39,618 nucleotides of DNA from an uncultured Muribaculaceae bacterium (lineage in GTDB: Bacteria; Bacteroidota; Bacteroidia; Bacteroidales; Muribaculaceae). The position numbers and the translations under genes are program-made. The stretch is taken from assembly GCA_910579305.1 (NCBI GenBank), contig CAJTTA010000018.1, positions 1 to 39,618 on the forward strand, written 5' to 3'. This document shows positions 24,193-32,763 of the stretch, one piece after another; within the stretch, counting starts at the first letter, position 1; every line of letters starts with the position of its first letter. Below the pieces are notes generated by a model, which did no database searches, had not been told where the DNA came from, and saw nothing but the letters and a program-made list of their open reading frames with translations.

Positions 24193-26655
24193 TTATTTCA
24201 CCACAAGAATCTTGCCTACCGAGGCTGAGGCCGAAGTCTCGGTGGAGGCGGCTATGATGTAGATGCCTGTGCTCACACGGCGTCCCTGAACGTCGGTGAG
24301 ATCCCAGGTAATCATACCTCCCTGGGAGCGGCCGAGCTCTTTGACAAGATTGCCGCCCTGGTCGATGATCTTCACAAGAGACTGATCCATGAGCCCCTGG
24401 ATCGTGACCTCTCCGTAGAAGTCAGGACGCACGGGATTGGGATAGCTCACGACATGATCATAGTCGGCCTCGCCGGGGGTAACGTCGGAATAATATGTGG
24501 CGAGCTGGCGGCCGGTGCCTATCCACACGGCATTGCTCCCGGGGTCGAAGCCTGTGCAGTATACGTCATCGGAGGGGAGCATGGAATTGGCCGTGGTGAA
24601 GTGCTTCACAATCTCATCGCCCGAGGCGGAGGTGACTATCACGCCGTTGCCTATGGTGGAGAACCACTTGCGGCCGGCCCCGTCGGCGTTTATGTGATAC
24701 ACGTCATTGCCGTCAAGCAGGTAGTCGCCCTGATTAGTGCCGTCGTTTCGGCTCACTATTATGCGGCGCACAGTGGTGTTGCCGGCCAGCACGTCGGAGG
24801 GACGGAAGGTGTAGAGGCTGGTGGATGTGCCCACCCACACGGTGCCTGTAGCGGGGTCTTCCCAGATGCAATTGGTGTATACGAATGGGACACCGTTGCC
24901 GTTCTGATCCACGAGTTTGGTGAGATGGACTACTTTATCATCGGTCGGATTGTCGGGCGTGCCGTTGTGATTGAGTATGTAGATGCCACCCTCGTAGTGG
25001 AGGGTCTGGGCGAAGATCACCGTGTTGCGGTTGGAACTATGCCTGAGGGCGTTGATCACACAGGGTCCGCCGGCCTTGGAATAGCCGGGCAGGGGTATGG
25101 CCTTGAGAGCGGATGTATTGTCGGCGAGGCGATCGGCCGCAGGCCAGTAATATATGGGGGAGTAATCGTTGTCACTGGCGCCGAGCACGTCGAGACCGAG
25201 CCACATCGTGCCGTCGGCATCGAATGACGGCGTGCTTATCGTGCAGCGGTGATTGGAACCGTCGAATACGTCGGGGAAAGTGGAGTGGAAACCGGGCTTT
25301 CCCTTGCCGGGGCCGTTGGGATAGGAGTATATCATCATGCCGTTGTCAGGCAGCGTTATCTTGAATAGACCTTTGTTGCCACCCACCCACAGGGCGTCAG
25401 GGTCATTTGGATCTATCACAGGGCCGTAGCAGTTTCGGAACTCTCCGCTGAATGGGGATGCGGTGTTGACGGCACCCCCTATGCTTGTCCAGCCTCCGTC
25501 CTTATACATTGATATAAGCTCACGGTAGTTGACCCACATAGGCGTGAGAAAACGGTTGTAAGACTCGTTGCCCACTATCATGCCGTATTCGGGAGAGTGA
25601 CATATGTGGAATATCTTGTAGGGCTGCATGAATTCAACGGGACGTGAGGGAAGTTCCTGCCATGTCTTGTCAGCTGCATTATACTTGAGTGAGCGGAATC
25701 CTTCACGCCCTCTTGAGAAATAGCATGTCGCGGCATCCCAGGATCCGTTCTGACTCACGCGCAAGTCGGTGGGAAATACCATAGAGGATACAGTGCCGTC
25801 TCTCTTGAGGTTATATCCGAACCAGTCTGCCATGATGTAGTATCCGTCACGGTTTTCCTGATAGATCGATGAGGTCTCTACGGAGACTCTTTCGAATGTG
25901 ACTGATCCGTCGGGCTCCACGGTGCCTATCACCGATTTGCTTATGGAGACCATGAATTTATTGCCGTCGAGCGGGATAATGTATCTCACCGCTTCGCTTA
26001 TTCCGCTCACGGGGGTGAATGATGCCCATGTGGAATGGCGGTCGGCAAGCGGGGAAATGTAAAGGCCCGAAGATGTGGATGCGAGCAGGTGGTCACCCAC
26101 ACGGCATATTCCAGTGAGAGGGATGTCATAGATACGGCTCTCGGTGATTACATTCTGCTTGTCATCGATCACCAGGTATCCGAAATCAGTGGCGAGGTAT
26201 GCGCGGTCGTTCTCGGGGTCGAAGGTCACGTTATTTACATTCTTGGAAGATGTGAGCACGGCTGTGGAAAGTCCCGGCACATTGAAGACGGTGTCGTCAT
26301 CATAGAGCAGGTCTATGCTGTAGTCATCATACACGAGGAGGAGATACCCCTTACGGGCATTGTAGGCGGCATGCTGTATTATGTTGCCATGCAGATAATT
26401 GACAGCATTATAGGGTATCAGTTCATCTGATTGTTTTTCATATACGAAGAGCTGATTGCTTGCCTCAGTCCATGATGTATTGTCATAATATCCCTGACCC
26501 ATCATTAAGAAGAAAGTGCGGTCTTTAGTATCGATCACCTTTCCTGTGTAATAATCCCAGGTATTGTGAAGCCTCCACTGTCCGGGAGTTTCATTCTGAG
26601 CGCGAAGGCCCAATATAGAAATAAAGGCAATCAGGATGATAGAGATTCGGTTCAT
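24193..26655 (-). CDS. porZ: PorZ-like type IX secretion protein (beta-propellers plus sorting-type C-terminal domain)
   Basis: An 820-aa exported protein. A signal peptide covers residues 1-19 (IILIAFISILGLRA). The body is built of beta-propeller blades with Y-x-L/V-x-V/I strand repeats, for example NDRAYLATDFGYLVIDD, VGDHLLASTSSGLYISP, DALWVGGNKGLFKI, TGTVWVGTSTSLYTF and NAVWIGTGRQLATY, the last ones being Reg_prop-type. The final 85 residues (VSYPNPVRPDFYGEVTIQG to GIYIIAA and VGKILVVK) form a type IX sorting-domain-like Ig fold. That order is the layout of PorZ, a surface component of the T9SS attachment complex. Directly upstream on the same strand lies porX, which supports the call. No other T9SS gene is in the window. 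Confidence 0.8.
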   Translation of the reverse strand: MNRISIILIAFISILGLRAQNETPGQWRLHNTWDYYTGKVIDTKDRTFFLMMGQGYYDNTSWTEASNQLFVYEKQSDELIPYNAVNYLHGNIIQHAAYNARKGYLLLVYDDYSIDLLYDDDTVFNVPGLSTAVLTSSKNVNNVTFDPENDRAYLATDFGYLVIDDKQNVITESRIYDIPLTGICRVGDHLLASTSSGLYISPLADRHSTWASFTPVSGISEAVRYIIPLDGNKFMVSISKSVIGTVEPDGSVTFERVSVETSSIYQENRDGYYIMADWFGYNLKRDGTVSSMVFPTDLRVSQNGSWDAATCYFSRGREGFRSLKYNAADKTWQELPSRPVEFMQPYKIFHICHSPEYGMIVGNESYNRFLTPMWVNYRELISMYKDGGWTSIGGAVNTASPFSGEFRNCYGPVIDPNDPDALWVGGNKGLFKITLPDNGMMIYSYPNGPGKGKPGFHSTFPDVFDGSNHRCTISTPSFDADGTMWLGLDVLGASDNDYSPIYYWPAADRLADNTSALKAIPLPGYSKAGGPCVINALRHSSNRNTVIFAQTLHYEGGIYILNHNGTPDNPTDDKVVHLTKLVDQNGNGVPFVYTNCIWEDPATGTVWVGTSTSLYTFRPSDVLAGNTTVRRIIVSRNDGTNQGDYLLDGNDVYHINADGAGRKWFSTIGNGVIVTSASGDEIVKHFTTANSMLPSDDVYCTGFDPGSNAVWIGTGRQLATYYSDVTPGEADYDHVVSYPNPVRPDFYGEVTIQGLMDQSLVKIIDQGGNLVKELGRSQGGMITWDLTDVQGRRVSTGIYIIAASTETSASASVGKILVVK

Positions 26656-26682
26656 ATATATGTATAAATGTATATGTTTCTT

Positions 26683-26707
26683 AAAAAGAGCCGGTATGGC
26701 CGGCTCT
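26683..26707 (-). terminator. Intrinsic terminator after porX
   Basis: Read on the minus strand, AGAGCCGG (26707-26700) pairs perfectly with CCGGCTCT (26694-26687) with a five-base loop, followed by T5 at 26687-26683. Only 28 bases separate it from the porZ start, so porZ needs read-through or a promoter under this hairpin (a TACATTTA lies at 26672-26665). Confidence 0.8.
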
Positions 26708-26791
26708 CATGGGGATATAGTGATGGCTCACCACATATATTACTGTTTTTCACCCTTTTTTATTGTGTGCTTTACTATGATTTTTGAATTT

Positions 26792-28327
26792 TTAGCGGGG
26801 AGTCATAGTCACTACCGGCACGAGCATCTCCTGCATGGATATGCCGCCATGCTGGAATGTGCCGTTGTAGTATTGCACATAATAGGAATAATTGTTGGGA
26901 TATGCGAAGTAATCCTGATTGCAGGCGTAGATGAATGAAGAGGAGAGATTGGGCGCGGGCAGGCCGAATTTGCGTGGATTGAGCATCTCGTATACGTGCT
27001 TTTTGTTGTAGCCAAGATTCTTCCCCACCTTGTAGCGCAGATTGGTGTTGGTGTTGCGGTCGCCCACCACCTTCACCGGATTATCCACCTTTACCGTGCC
27101 ATGGTCGGTGGTGAGCACTATTTTGGCTCCTGCGGCCGATATGCGCCTGAACAGCTCTATTATGCCGGAATGCCGGAACCAGCTTTCGGCCAGTGAGCAA
27201 TAGGCGGCATCGGTGTTAGCCAGCTCGCGTATGGTCTTGCTCTCCGTGCGTGCGTGAGAAAGCATGTCGATGAAATTGAGCACCACCACATTGAGTTGAT
27301 TGCCGAGAATATTCTTGAATTTAGAGAGATATTTCTCCACGGCGGTCGAGTCGTTGAGCTTGGCATACGACATGGTGTCTTTCCTGCGGTATCGCTCGAG
27401 CAGAGTGCGCAGCAGAGCTTCCTCATGAATGTTCTTGCCCTCATCCTCATCTTCATCCACCCACATGGCCGGATACATCGTGGATATCTGCAGCGGCATG
27501 AGCCCGGCAAAGATAGCATTGCGGGCATACTGTGTTGAAGTAGGCAGAATTGTGGTGTAGAGTTCTTCCTGGGAGTTGAAATACTCCGAAATGAGAGGCT
27601 GTGCCGAGCGCCAGAGGTCGAGGCGGAAATTGTCTATGAGTATGAAGAATACTTTTTCTCCATCGTCGAGCAGGGGAAAGACTTTGGTCTTTATAAGCTC
27701 ATGGCTCATGAGCGGATGCTCCTCTCCCGATACCCATGCCTCGTAGTTGTGCTTCACGAATTTAGTGAAATTATAGTTGGCGTCGCGCATCTGCATTGAT
27801 AGCATCTCATCCATGTTGGTCTCAGCCTTGGAGAGATTCATCTGCCAGAATATTAGCGACTTGTATAGCTCATAGAAGTCTTCTATGCTCTCGGCGCGGG
27901 CTATGAGCGAACTCAATCGGCTGAATTCCTGCTGATAGGATGAGCTCTGCTGTCTGCTCACAAGCTCGGAACTGTGCAGATTCTTCTTTATTGAGAGAAG
28001 AATCTGATTAGGATTCACGGGCTTTATGAGATAATCGGCTATCTTCGAACCTATAGCCTGATTCATTATGTTTTCTTCCTCGCTCTTTGTAATCATTATC
28101 ACCGGCACGTCGGGGTGATCGCGATTGATGAGCATGAGAGTCTCAAGCCCTGAGAGCCCGGGCATGTTTTCATCGAGCAGCACAAGAGAGAAGTGAGATG
28201 CGGCCAGAGCATCGAGCGCGTCGCGACCGGAGGCCACTGTGGTCACGTCATAGCCTTTCGACTTGAGAAACAGTATGTGAGGCTTGAGCAGATCTATCTC
28301 ATCATCGGCCCATAGGATTTTTTCCAT
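26792..28327 (-). CDS. porX: PorX: response regulator with PglZ (alkaline phosphatase-like) domain
   Basis: A 511-aa protein from the ATG at 28327 (an upstream start would add 15 unlikely residues). Residues 1-120 are a receiver domain with acidic D8-D9-E10, phospho-acceptor D52 in LLDENMP, T80 and K102 in LIKPVNP. A helical bundle follows (about 125-215). Residues 220-511 form a PglZ/alkaline-phosphatase domain with metal-site motifs FFILIDNFRLD (D232), LPTSTQYARNAIF (likely nucleophile Thr), NFIDMLSHAR (D354, H358), TTDHG (D408, H409) and QHGG (H493). This is the layout of PorX, which controls type IX secretion together with PorY and cleaves cyclic oligonucleotides in P. gingivalis. All key residues are kept, so it should be active. 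porY is not in the window. Confidence 0.93.
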   Translation of the reverse strand: MEKILWADDEIDLLKPHILFLKSKGYDVTTVASGRDALDALAASHFSLVLLDENMPGLSGLETLMLINRDHPDVPVIMITKSEEENIMNQAIGSKIADYLIKPVNPNQILLSIKKNLHSSELVSRQQSSSYQQEFSRLSSLIARAESIEDFYELYKSLIFWQMNLSKAETNMDEMLSMQMRDANYNFTKFVKHNYEAWVSGEEHPLMSHELIKTKVFPLLDDGEKVFFILIDNFRLDLWRSAQPLISEYFNSQEELYTTILPTSTQYARNAIFAGLMPLQISTMYPAMWVDEDEDEGKNIHEEALLRTLLERYRRKDTMSYAKLNDSTAVEKYLSKFKNILGNQLNVVVLNFIDMLSHARTESKTIRELANTDAAYCSLAESWFRHSGIIELFRRISAAGAKIVLTTDHGTVKVDNPVKVVGDRNTNTNLRYKVGKNLGYNKKHVYEMLNPRKFGLPAPNLSSSFIYACNQDYFAYPNNYSYYVQYYNGTFQHGGISMQEMLVPVVTMTPR

Positions 28328-28347
28328 AAGCGTATATGTATTTATCC

Positions 28348-28381
28348 AAAAAGCGCCGGAGGTCGCAACCACCGGCGCTTT
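28348..28381 (-). terminator. Intrinsic terminator in front of porX
   Basis: On the minus strand AAAGCGCCGG (28381-28372) pairs perfectly with CCGGCGCTTT (28359-28350), loop of 12, followed by T5. It lies 21 bases before the porX ATG. It may end the CoA-transferase transcript or act as an attenuator for porX. Confidence 0.8.
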
Positions 28382-28416
28382 AAGGTTTGTTGATGCAAAG
28401 ATGTTTAATCTTCACT

Positions 28417-28491
28417 ACCTGTGCAGGGGAGTGGGCGAGAGCTCGCCGCGGCTGTCCCTACGTTATCATAACACCGGAGAAACCGACAGGT
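28417..28491 (-). ncRNA. Compact multibranch structured RNA element
   Basis: A 75-base stretch folds into a four-way junction: closing helix ACCTGT/ACAGGT (28417-28422 with 28486-28491), a long arm (28425-28429 with 28555-type CCCT at 28455-28459, and inner GGCGAG/CTCGCC at 28434-28439 with 28442-28447), GTTA/TAAC (28462-28465 with 28469-28472) and CGG/CCG (28475-28477 with 28483-28485). Almost every base between arms is accounted for. It lies between the CoA-transferase stop and the terminator before porX. I cannot match it to a known riboswitch or ncRNA class; the strand is inferred from the flanking genes. Confidence 0.4.
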
Positions 28492-28516
28492 TTAACCGGG
28501 AGTTGATACTTTAACT

Positions 28517-30013
28517 TTATTTAACACACTTGGCGAAATCGGCGGCGAGCATATCGCCTGTCTCCATGAATGCGCGATGCAGCTCAAAGCTTGCCGAGAG
28601 AGTGTGCGGTGTGTGTGTCTTCTTTGAGAGCTTGAGGTAGTCCCAGAGCAATTCGCGATACATGGGATGGGCGCAATTTTCGATGATGGTCTCGGCACGC
28701 TGTATGGGGTTCTTGCCGCGCAGGTCGGCCACACCCTGCTCAGTGACAAGTATCTTCACCGAGTGCTCGGAGTGATCCACATGGCTCACCATGGGCACGA
28801 TGGCCGAGATCTTTCCTCCCTTCTGGATGGAAGGACAGGAGAAGATGGAGAGGAATGCGTTGCGGGAGAAGTCGGCCGAGCCGCCTATGCCATTCATCAT
28901 CTTGGTGCCGCAGACGTGGGTGGAGTTTACATTACCGAAGATGTCTGCCTCGAGAGCGGTGTTCATGGCTATGAGGCCGAGACGGCGCACTATCTCGGGG
29001 TGATTGGAAATCTCACCGGGGCGCATCAGTATCTTGTCACGGAAGAAGTCGATGTTATCCATGAAGTGGAGCATGGCGTCGTCGGAGAATGTGAGGGCGC
29101 ATGTCGATGCGAAGCGGCACTTGCCTTCCTCCATGAGGTGCATCACTGCGTCCTGGATCACTTCGGTGTACATGTCGAAGCGGGGTATCTCGGGGTTCTC
29201 TCCCAGTCCGTAGAGCACAGCGTTGGCCACGTTGCCCACACCGCTCTGTATGGGGAGGAATTCCTTAGGCATCTTGCCTGCCTTGAGCTGTGAGGCGAGG
29301 AACTGGCATACGTTGTCGCCTATGCGCTGAGTCACCTCGTCGGCTGCCGTGAAGGCATGAATCGACTCGGAGGCGTTGGAAGGAACTATGCCTATGATCT
29401 TGGCGGGATCTATCTTGAGCACGGTGGAGCCTATGCGGTCGCTGGGCTTGTAGATGGGGATTTCGCGACGGTGAGGAGGATCGAGGGGTATGTAGTTGTC
29501 GTGGAAACCGCGGAAGGATGTGTGATAGTATGAACTGTATTCTATTATCACTTTCTTTGCAAGACGGGCTACGGTGGGAGTCATGCCGAGACCTGCACCG
29601 AGGATTACCTCGCCGTTGGGGCTCATCTCGGTAGCCTCTATGATGGCTACGTCGATGTCGCCGTAGAAGCCGTAGCGCAGGTCTTGCGAGAGATGGCTCA
29701 GATGGGCGTCCACGTAGGCTATCTCGCCGCTGTTTATGGCATTGCGGGCATCTTTGTGGCCCTGGTAGGGGATGCGCAGGTTCACTGCATTGGCGCGTGA
29801 AAGCTCGCCGTCCACATGATCATTTGTGCTGGCGCCCGTGTAGAGGTTGATCTTGAACGGCTCGCCTTTTTCATGGAGCTCCTTTGCACGTTTGGCAAGA
29901 GCTACTGTTACAACCTTGGGTGTGCCGGATGCGGTGAAGCCCGAAAAACCCACATTGTCTCCATTTTTGATATAACTTGCAGCCTCTTCAGCTGTAATAA
30001 AAGGGATACTCAT
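28517..30013 (-). CDS. Acetyl-CoA hydrolase/transferase family protein (probable succinyl-CoA:acetate CoA-transferase)
   Basis: A 498-aa enzyme from the ATG at 30013 (MSIPFITAEEAASYI), chosen because the promoter -7 box lies just upstream. It belongs to the Cat1/AarC family: DNVGFSGFTASGTPKVVTVALAKRA, the INLYTGASTNDHVDGELSRA region, PIQSGVGNVANAVLYGL, the glycine-rich NGIGGSADFSRNA, and VTEQGVADLRGKNP. The family moves CoA between succinyl-CoA or propionyl-CoA and acetate, which fits acetate, succinate and propionate fermentation in Bacteroidales. The acceptor cannot be settled from sequence. It is transcribed away from miaB through an overlapping promoter. Confidence 0.92.
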   Translation of the reverse strand: MSIPFITAEEAASYIKNGDNVGFSGFTASGTPKVVTVALAKRAKELHEKGEPFKINLYTGASTNDHVDGELSRANAVNLRIPYQGHKDARNAINSGEIAYVDAHLSHLSQDLRYGFYGDIDVAIIEATEMSPNGEVILGAGLGMTPTVARLAKKVIIEYSSYYHTSFRGFHDNYIPLDPPHRREIPIYKPSDRIGSTVLKIDPAKIIGIVPSNASESIHAFTAADEVTQRIGDNVCQFLASQLKAGKMPKEFLPIQSGVGNVANAVLYGLGENPEIPRFDMYTEVIQDAVMHLMEEGKCRFASTCALTFSDDAMLHFMDNIDFFRDKILMRPGEISNHPEIVRRLGLIAMNTALEADIFGNVNSTHVCGTKMMNGIGGSADFSRNAFLSIFSCPSIQKGGKISAIVPMVSHVDHSEHSVKILVTEQGVADLRGKNPIQRAETIIENCAHPMYRELLWDYLKLSKKTHTPHTLSASFELHRAFMETGDMLAADFAKCVK

Positions 30014-30077
30014 TTGTAACGTGTTAGATTTTATGGTAATTTTGCACAAAATTAATTATTCAGTGCGAAACCTCCAA
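30013..30077. promoter_or_regulatory. Overlapping divergent promoters of miaB and the CoA-transferase gene
   Basis: Plus strand: TTTG (30013-30016), 20 bases, TAATTTTG (30037-30044). Minus strand: TTG (30077-30075), 20 bases, TAATTTTG (30054-30047). The two -7 boxes form the near palindrome TAATTTTGCACAAAATTA. Each start would lie in the other promoter, so polymerase should be able to fire only one at a time. Confidence 0.75.
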
Positions 30078-30080
30078 GAA

Positions 30081-31451
30081 ATGAACACCTTTTTTTTACC
30101 CGAAAACAATAAAAATTGCACACTCTCCAAAAAAGTGCGCATCGAAACTTATGGATGTCAGATGAATGTAGCTGATTCTGAGGTTGTTGCCACTATGATG
30201 GGGATGGCCGGATATTCGCTCACCGAGGATGACTCCATGGCTGCCGCCGTGCTGCTAAATACCTGCTCCATACGCGACAATGCCGAACAGAAGATTTTCT
30301 CCCGACTCGCTTACTGGAACTCTATGCGCCGCCGGCTCGGACGCCACATCATCATAGGCGTGATAGGCTGCATGGCCGAGCGCCTCAAGCAGACTCTCAT
30401 AGATGAGCACGGGGTGGATCTCGTGGCGGGCCCCGATGCTTATCTCGATCTGCCGTCGCTCATTGCCGCCGCCGAAACCGGAAACAAGGCCATTAACATA
30501 GATCTCTCTACTACGGAGACGTATCGCGACATTATTCCGACCCGCCTGGGAGCCTCGGGCATATCGGGATTCATCTCAATTATGCGCGGATGCAATAATT
30601 TCTGCTCTTATTGCATCGTGCCTTACACTCGCGGACGAGAACGCTCGCGCGAGCCTGAGAGCATACTGGCCGAGCTGGCCGATCTGCGCTCCAGAGGTTT
30701 CAAGGAGGTGACGCTGCTCGGACAGAATGTGAACAGCTATAATTTCACCGATCCCGAGACGGGCGACGTGACCTGTTTTACCGACCTGCTGCTCATGGTG
30801 GCTGATGCCGCTCCCGACATGCGTGTGCGTTTCACCACATCTCATCCCAAGGATATGACCGATGAGACGCTGCATGCCATTTCATCCCGCCCAAACATAG
30901 CCCGACACATACATCTCCCCGTGCAAAGCGGCAGCGACACTGTGCTCAAGGCCATGAACCGCAAGTATACCCGCGACTGGTATATGAACCGCATCGAGGC
31001 CATACGCCGCATTATTCCCGGATGCGGAATCTCTTCCGACCTCTTCTGCGGCTTCCACTCCGAGAGCGAAGAGGATTTCGAGCTCACCCTCTCTCTCATG
31101 CGCGAGGCACGCTTCGATTCCTCTTTCCTGTTCAAATATTCGGAACGCCCGGGCACGTATGCCTCAAAGCATCTGCCTGACAATATTCCGGAAGATGTGA
31201 AGATCGATCGCCTCAACCGCATGATAGCGCTGCAGAATGAACTGTCGCTGGAATCAAACCGCTCAGACATAGGACGCGAGGTAGAGGTACTCGTGGAGGG
31301 ACGCTCCAAGCGCTCGGCCGACGATCTCTTCGGCCGCACTTCTCAGAACAAGGTGGTGGTCTTCCCCGCCGCAGGAGCATCCAAGGGGGAGAGGGTGAAG
31401 GTGCTTGTGACCGATGCCACATCGGCCACCTTGCTCGGCCATCGCGTCTGA
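30081..31451 (+). CDS. miaB: tRNA-2-methylthio-N6-dimethylallyladenosine synthase MiaB
   Basis: A 456-aa radical SAM methylthiotransferase that adds the methylthio group to i6A37 of tRNAs reading U-starting codons. The N-terminal cluster domain has ETYGCQMNVADSE (C26), NTCSIRDNAEQKIF and VIGCMAERL; the radical SAM motif is GCNNFCSYCIVPYTRGRERSR; the TRAM domain is at the end (VLVEGRSKRSADDLFGRTSQNKVVVFP). I chose the ATG at 30081 because an upstream GTG at 30021 lies inside the promoter. The length fits the family. Confidence 0.96.
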   Translation: MNTFFLPENNKNCTLSKKVRIETYGCQMNVADSEVVATMMGMAGYSLTEDDSMAAAVLLNTCSIRDNAEQKIFSRLAYWNSMRRRLGRHIIIGVIGCMAERLKQTLIDEHGVDLVAGPDAYLDLPSLIAAAETGNKAINIDLSTTETYRDIIPTRLGASGISGFISIMRGCNNFCSYCIVPYTRGRERSREPESILAELADLRSRGFKEVTLLGQNVNSYNFTDPETGDVTCFTDLLLMVADAAPDMRVRFTTSHPKDMTDETLHAISSRPNIARHIHLPVQSGSDTVLKAMNRKYTRDWYMNRIEAIRRIIPGCGISSDLFCGFHSESEEDFELTLSLMREARFDSSFLFKYSERPGTYASKHLPDNIPEDVKIDRLNRMIALQNELSLESNRSDIGREVEVLVEGRSKRSADDLFGRTSQNKVVVFPAAGASKGERVKVLVTDATSATLLGHRV

Positions 31452-31481
31452 CCCCTCAAAACCTGTATTAAAAAAATTTCC

Positions 31482-31513
31482 ACACCCGCCTCCGCTCCGG
31501 CACAGGCGGGTGT
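31482..31513. terminator. Bidirectional intrinsic terminator
   Basis: ACACCCGCC (31482-31490) pairs perfectly with GGCGGGTGT (31505-31513). A run of A (31469-31476) serves as T tract on the minus strand. It separates the converging miaB and SpoU-type gene. Confidence 0.8.
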
Positions 31514-31514
31514 T

Positions 31515-32060
31515 TCACTTCATGGCCCTGCGCATGGCGCTGAAGAAGTGCCACATCGCTATTCCCGCGCTCACCGAGACATTAAGGCTGTGCTTCATAC
31601 CCTCCTGAGGTATCTCTATCACCGTGTCGGCCTCTTCGGCCACTTCCTGCATCACTCCGTGCACTTCATTGCCGCACACTATGACGTAGCGCTCACCCGG
31701 TGCCACTACGAAGTCCTGGAGAGGCACAGAGTCATGGGTCTGCTCAAGCACACATATGTGCCAGCCGCCGGCCTTGAGTCTTCTTGTCTCAGCGAGTGTA
31801 TCCTCCACATGTCTCCAGGCCACGGAATCTTCGGCTCCGAGAGCCGTCTTGTGTATTTCGGGCGAGGGTGGAGTGCCTGTGATGCCGCACATCACCACTT
31901 CCTGCACACTGAAGGCGTCGCATGTGCGGAGAATAGCGCCCACATTATTAAGTGAACGCACATTGTCGAGCATGACAATAACAGGGAGTTTTCCGGCCGC
32001 ACGACACTCATCGCTGGTCATGCGCGTAAGCTCTATTATATTTTTCTTTCTGTGGATCAT
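31515..32060 (-). CDS. TrmH/SpoU family RNA methyltransferase
   Basis: A 181-aa SPOUT-class enzyme that methylates the 2'-O of a ribose in tRNA or rRNA. Motif 1 is VMLDNVRSLNNVGAILRTCDAF with the conserved N-x-G-x-I-x-R, motif 2 is YVIVCGNEVHGV, and motif 3 is IEIPQEGMKHSLNVSVSAGIAMW (trefoil knot, SAM site). There is no N-terminal RNA-binding domain, as in TrmL-like short members. The target cannot be read. Its ATG follows the WbqC-like stop directly, so the two genes are coupled. Confidence 0.9.
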   Translation of the reverse strand: MIHRKKNIIELTRMTSDECRAAGKLPVIVMLDNVRSLNNVGAILRTCDAFSVQEVVMCGITGTPPSPEIHKTALGAEDSVAWRHVEDTLAETRRLKAGGWHICVLEQTHDSVPLQDFVVAPGERYVIVCGNEVHGVMQEVAEEADTVIEIPQEGMKHSLNVSVSAGIAMWHFFSAMRRAMK

Positions 32061-32756
32061 CTATGAAAATCTTGCGTTTCTTATCATTTCCCTCACCTCC
32101 TGTGGAGAGCAATTCATCATCACGTCGAGGATGGAGAGTGCGGGATGGAATCTGTCGGCACGCATCTGCCGGTAAGGGGGCAGATATGGCTCAAGAAACT
32201 TAAGCTCTATGCCGCGGCATGCAAAATCGCAGGGAGAATAGAGGGCGCGCCCGCCGGGCAGATTCAAGTATCTGTCGCCCCCGCATCTCTCCACTATGCC
32301 TATCATCCTGTCGCTTTTGTCATATCCTGAGATATTTCCCATATCCGAAAGATTAACGAGACTCGTATCAATACCAAGATATGCGCATACCGCCTCAATA
32401 CATCTCCGGTTGAAATGCGCCACATTCCACAATCTTTCATTCCTGAGCGCCTCAAGCATCTCCATTACTTTTTCAAAAAATGGAGCCTTTGCATAATTCC
32501 ATCTTATGGTGCGCATCCATCGGTCAAGAAAATCCTCACAGTATTCCACCTCGTTGATAGGAGCTTCACGCGAAGCCTTTCTCACGGGTGCCGTGATAAG
32601 AAATTTATCTCCGCCTACCAGAAGATTATTTCTATTGATAAAAGAGCGACGCACATACTGCATGGAGTCGCACAGCACAAATATATCGGCGGCGGCTATG
32701 AGCTGGAAATATCCCAGGTAGGGGAAGAGATATGGCTGATTGGCGGCTACGGTCAT
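32061..32756 (-). CDS. WbqC-like family protein
   Basis: A 231-aa protein of the WbqC-like family (PF08889 type), which often occurs in polysaccharide or O-antigen loci. Motifs: MTVAANQPYLFPYLGYFQLIAAADIFVLCDSMQYVRRSFINRN at the N-terminus, then FLDRWMRTIRWNYAKAPFF, DKSDRMIGIV, and YLNLPGGRALYSPCDF. Biochemistry is not established for the family; an amino-sugar acyl transfer role has been guessed. I set the start at 32756, where homology begins; an upstream extension to 32867 would cross the promoter. The promoter's -7 box lies 7 bases from the ATG. Confidence 0.9.
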   Translation of the reverse strand: MTVAANQPYLFPYLGYFQLIAAADIFVLCDSMQYVRRSFINRNNLLVGGDKFLITAPVRKASREAPINEVEYCEDFLDRWMRTIRWNYAKAPFFEKVMEMLEALRNERLWNVAHFNRRCIEAVCAYLGIDTSLVNLSDMGNISGYDKSDRMIGIVERCGGDRYLNLPGGRALYSPCDFACRGIELKFLEPYLPPYRQMRADRFHPALSILDVMMNCSPQEVREMIRNARFS

Positions 32757-32763
32757 TGCGGAA

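Noticed and set aside
24454..25227. 257-aa plus-strand frame opposite the PorZ-like gene
   Set aside because: Val/Gly/Ala-rich antisense translation of propeller repeats, with no recognisable motif.
28417..28491. Possible tRNA, because the 75-base fold looks like a cloverleaf
   Set aside because: Arm sizes, loops and conserved bases do not fit any tRNA on either strand: no TTC in a T loop, and one arm has only three pairs.
28667..29293. 208-aa plus-strand frame opposite the CoA-transferase
   Set aside because: Antisense shadow rich in His, Gly and Val; the opposite strand has strong family motifs.
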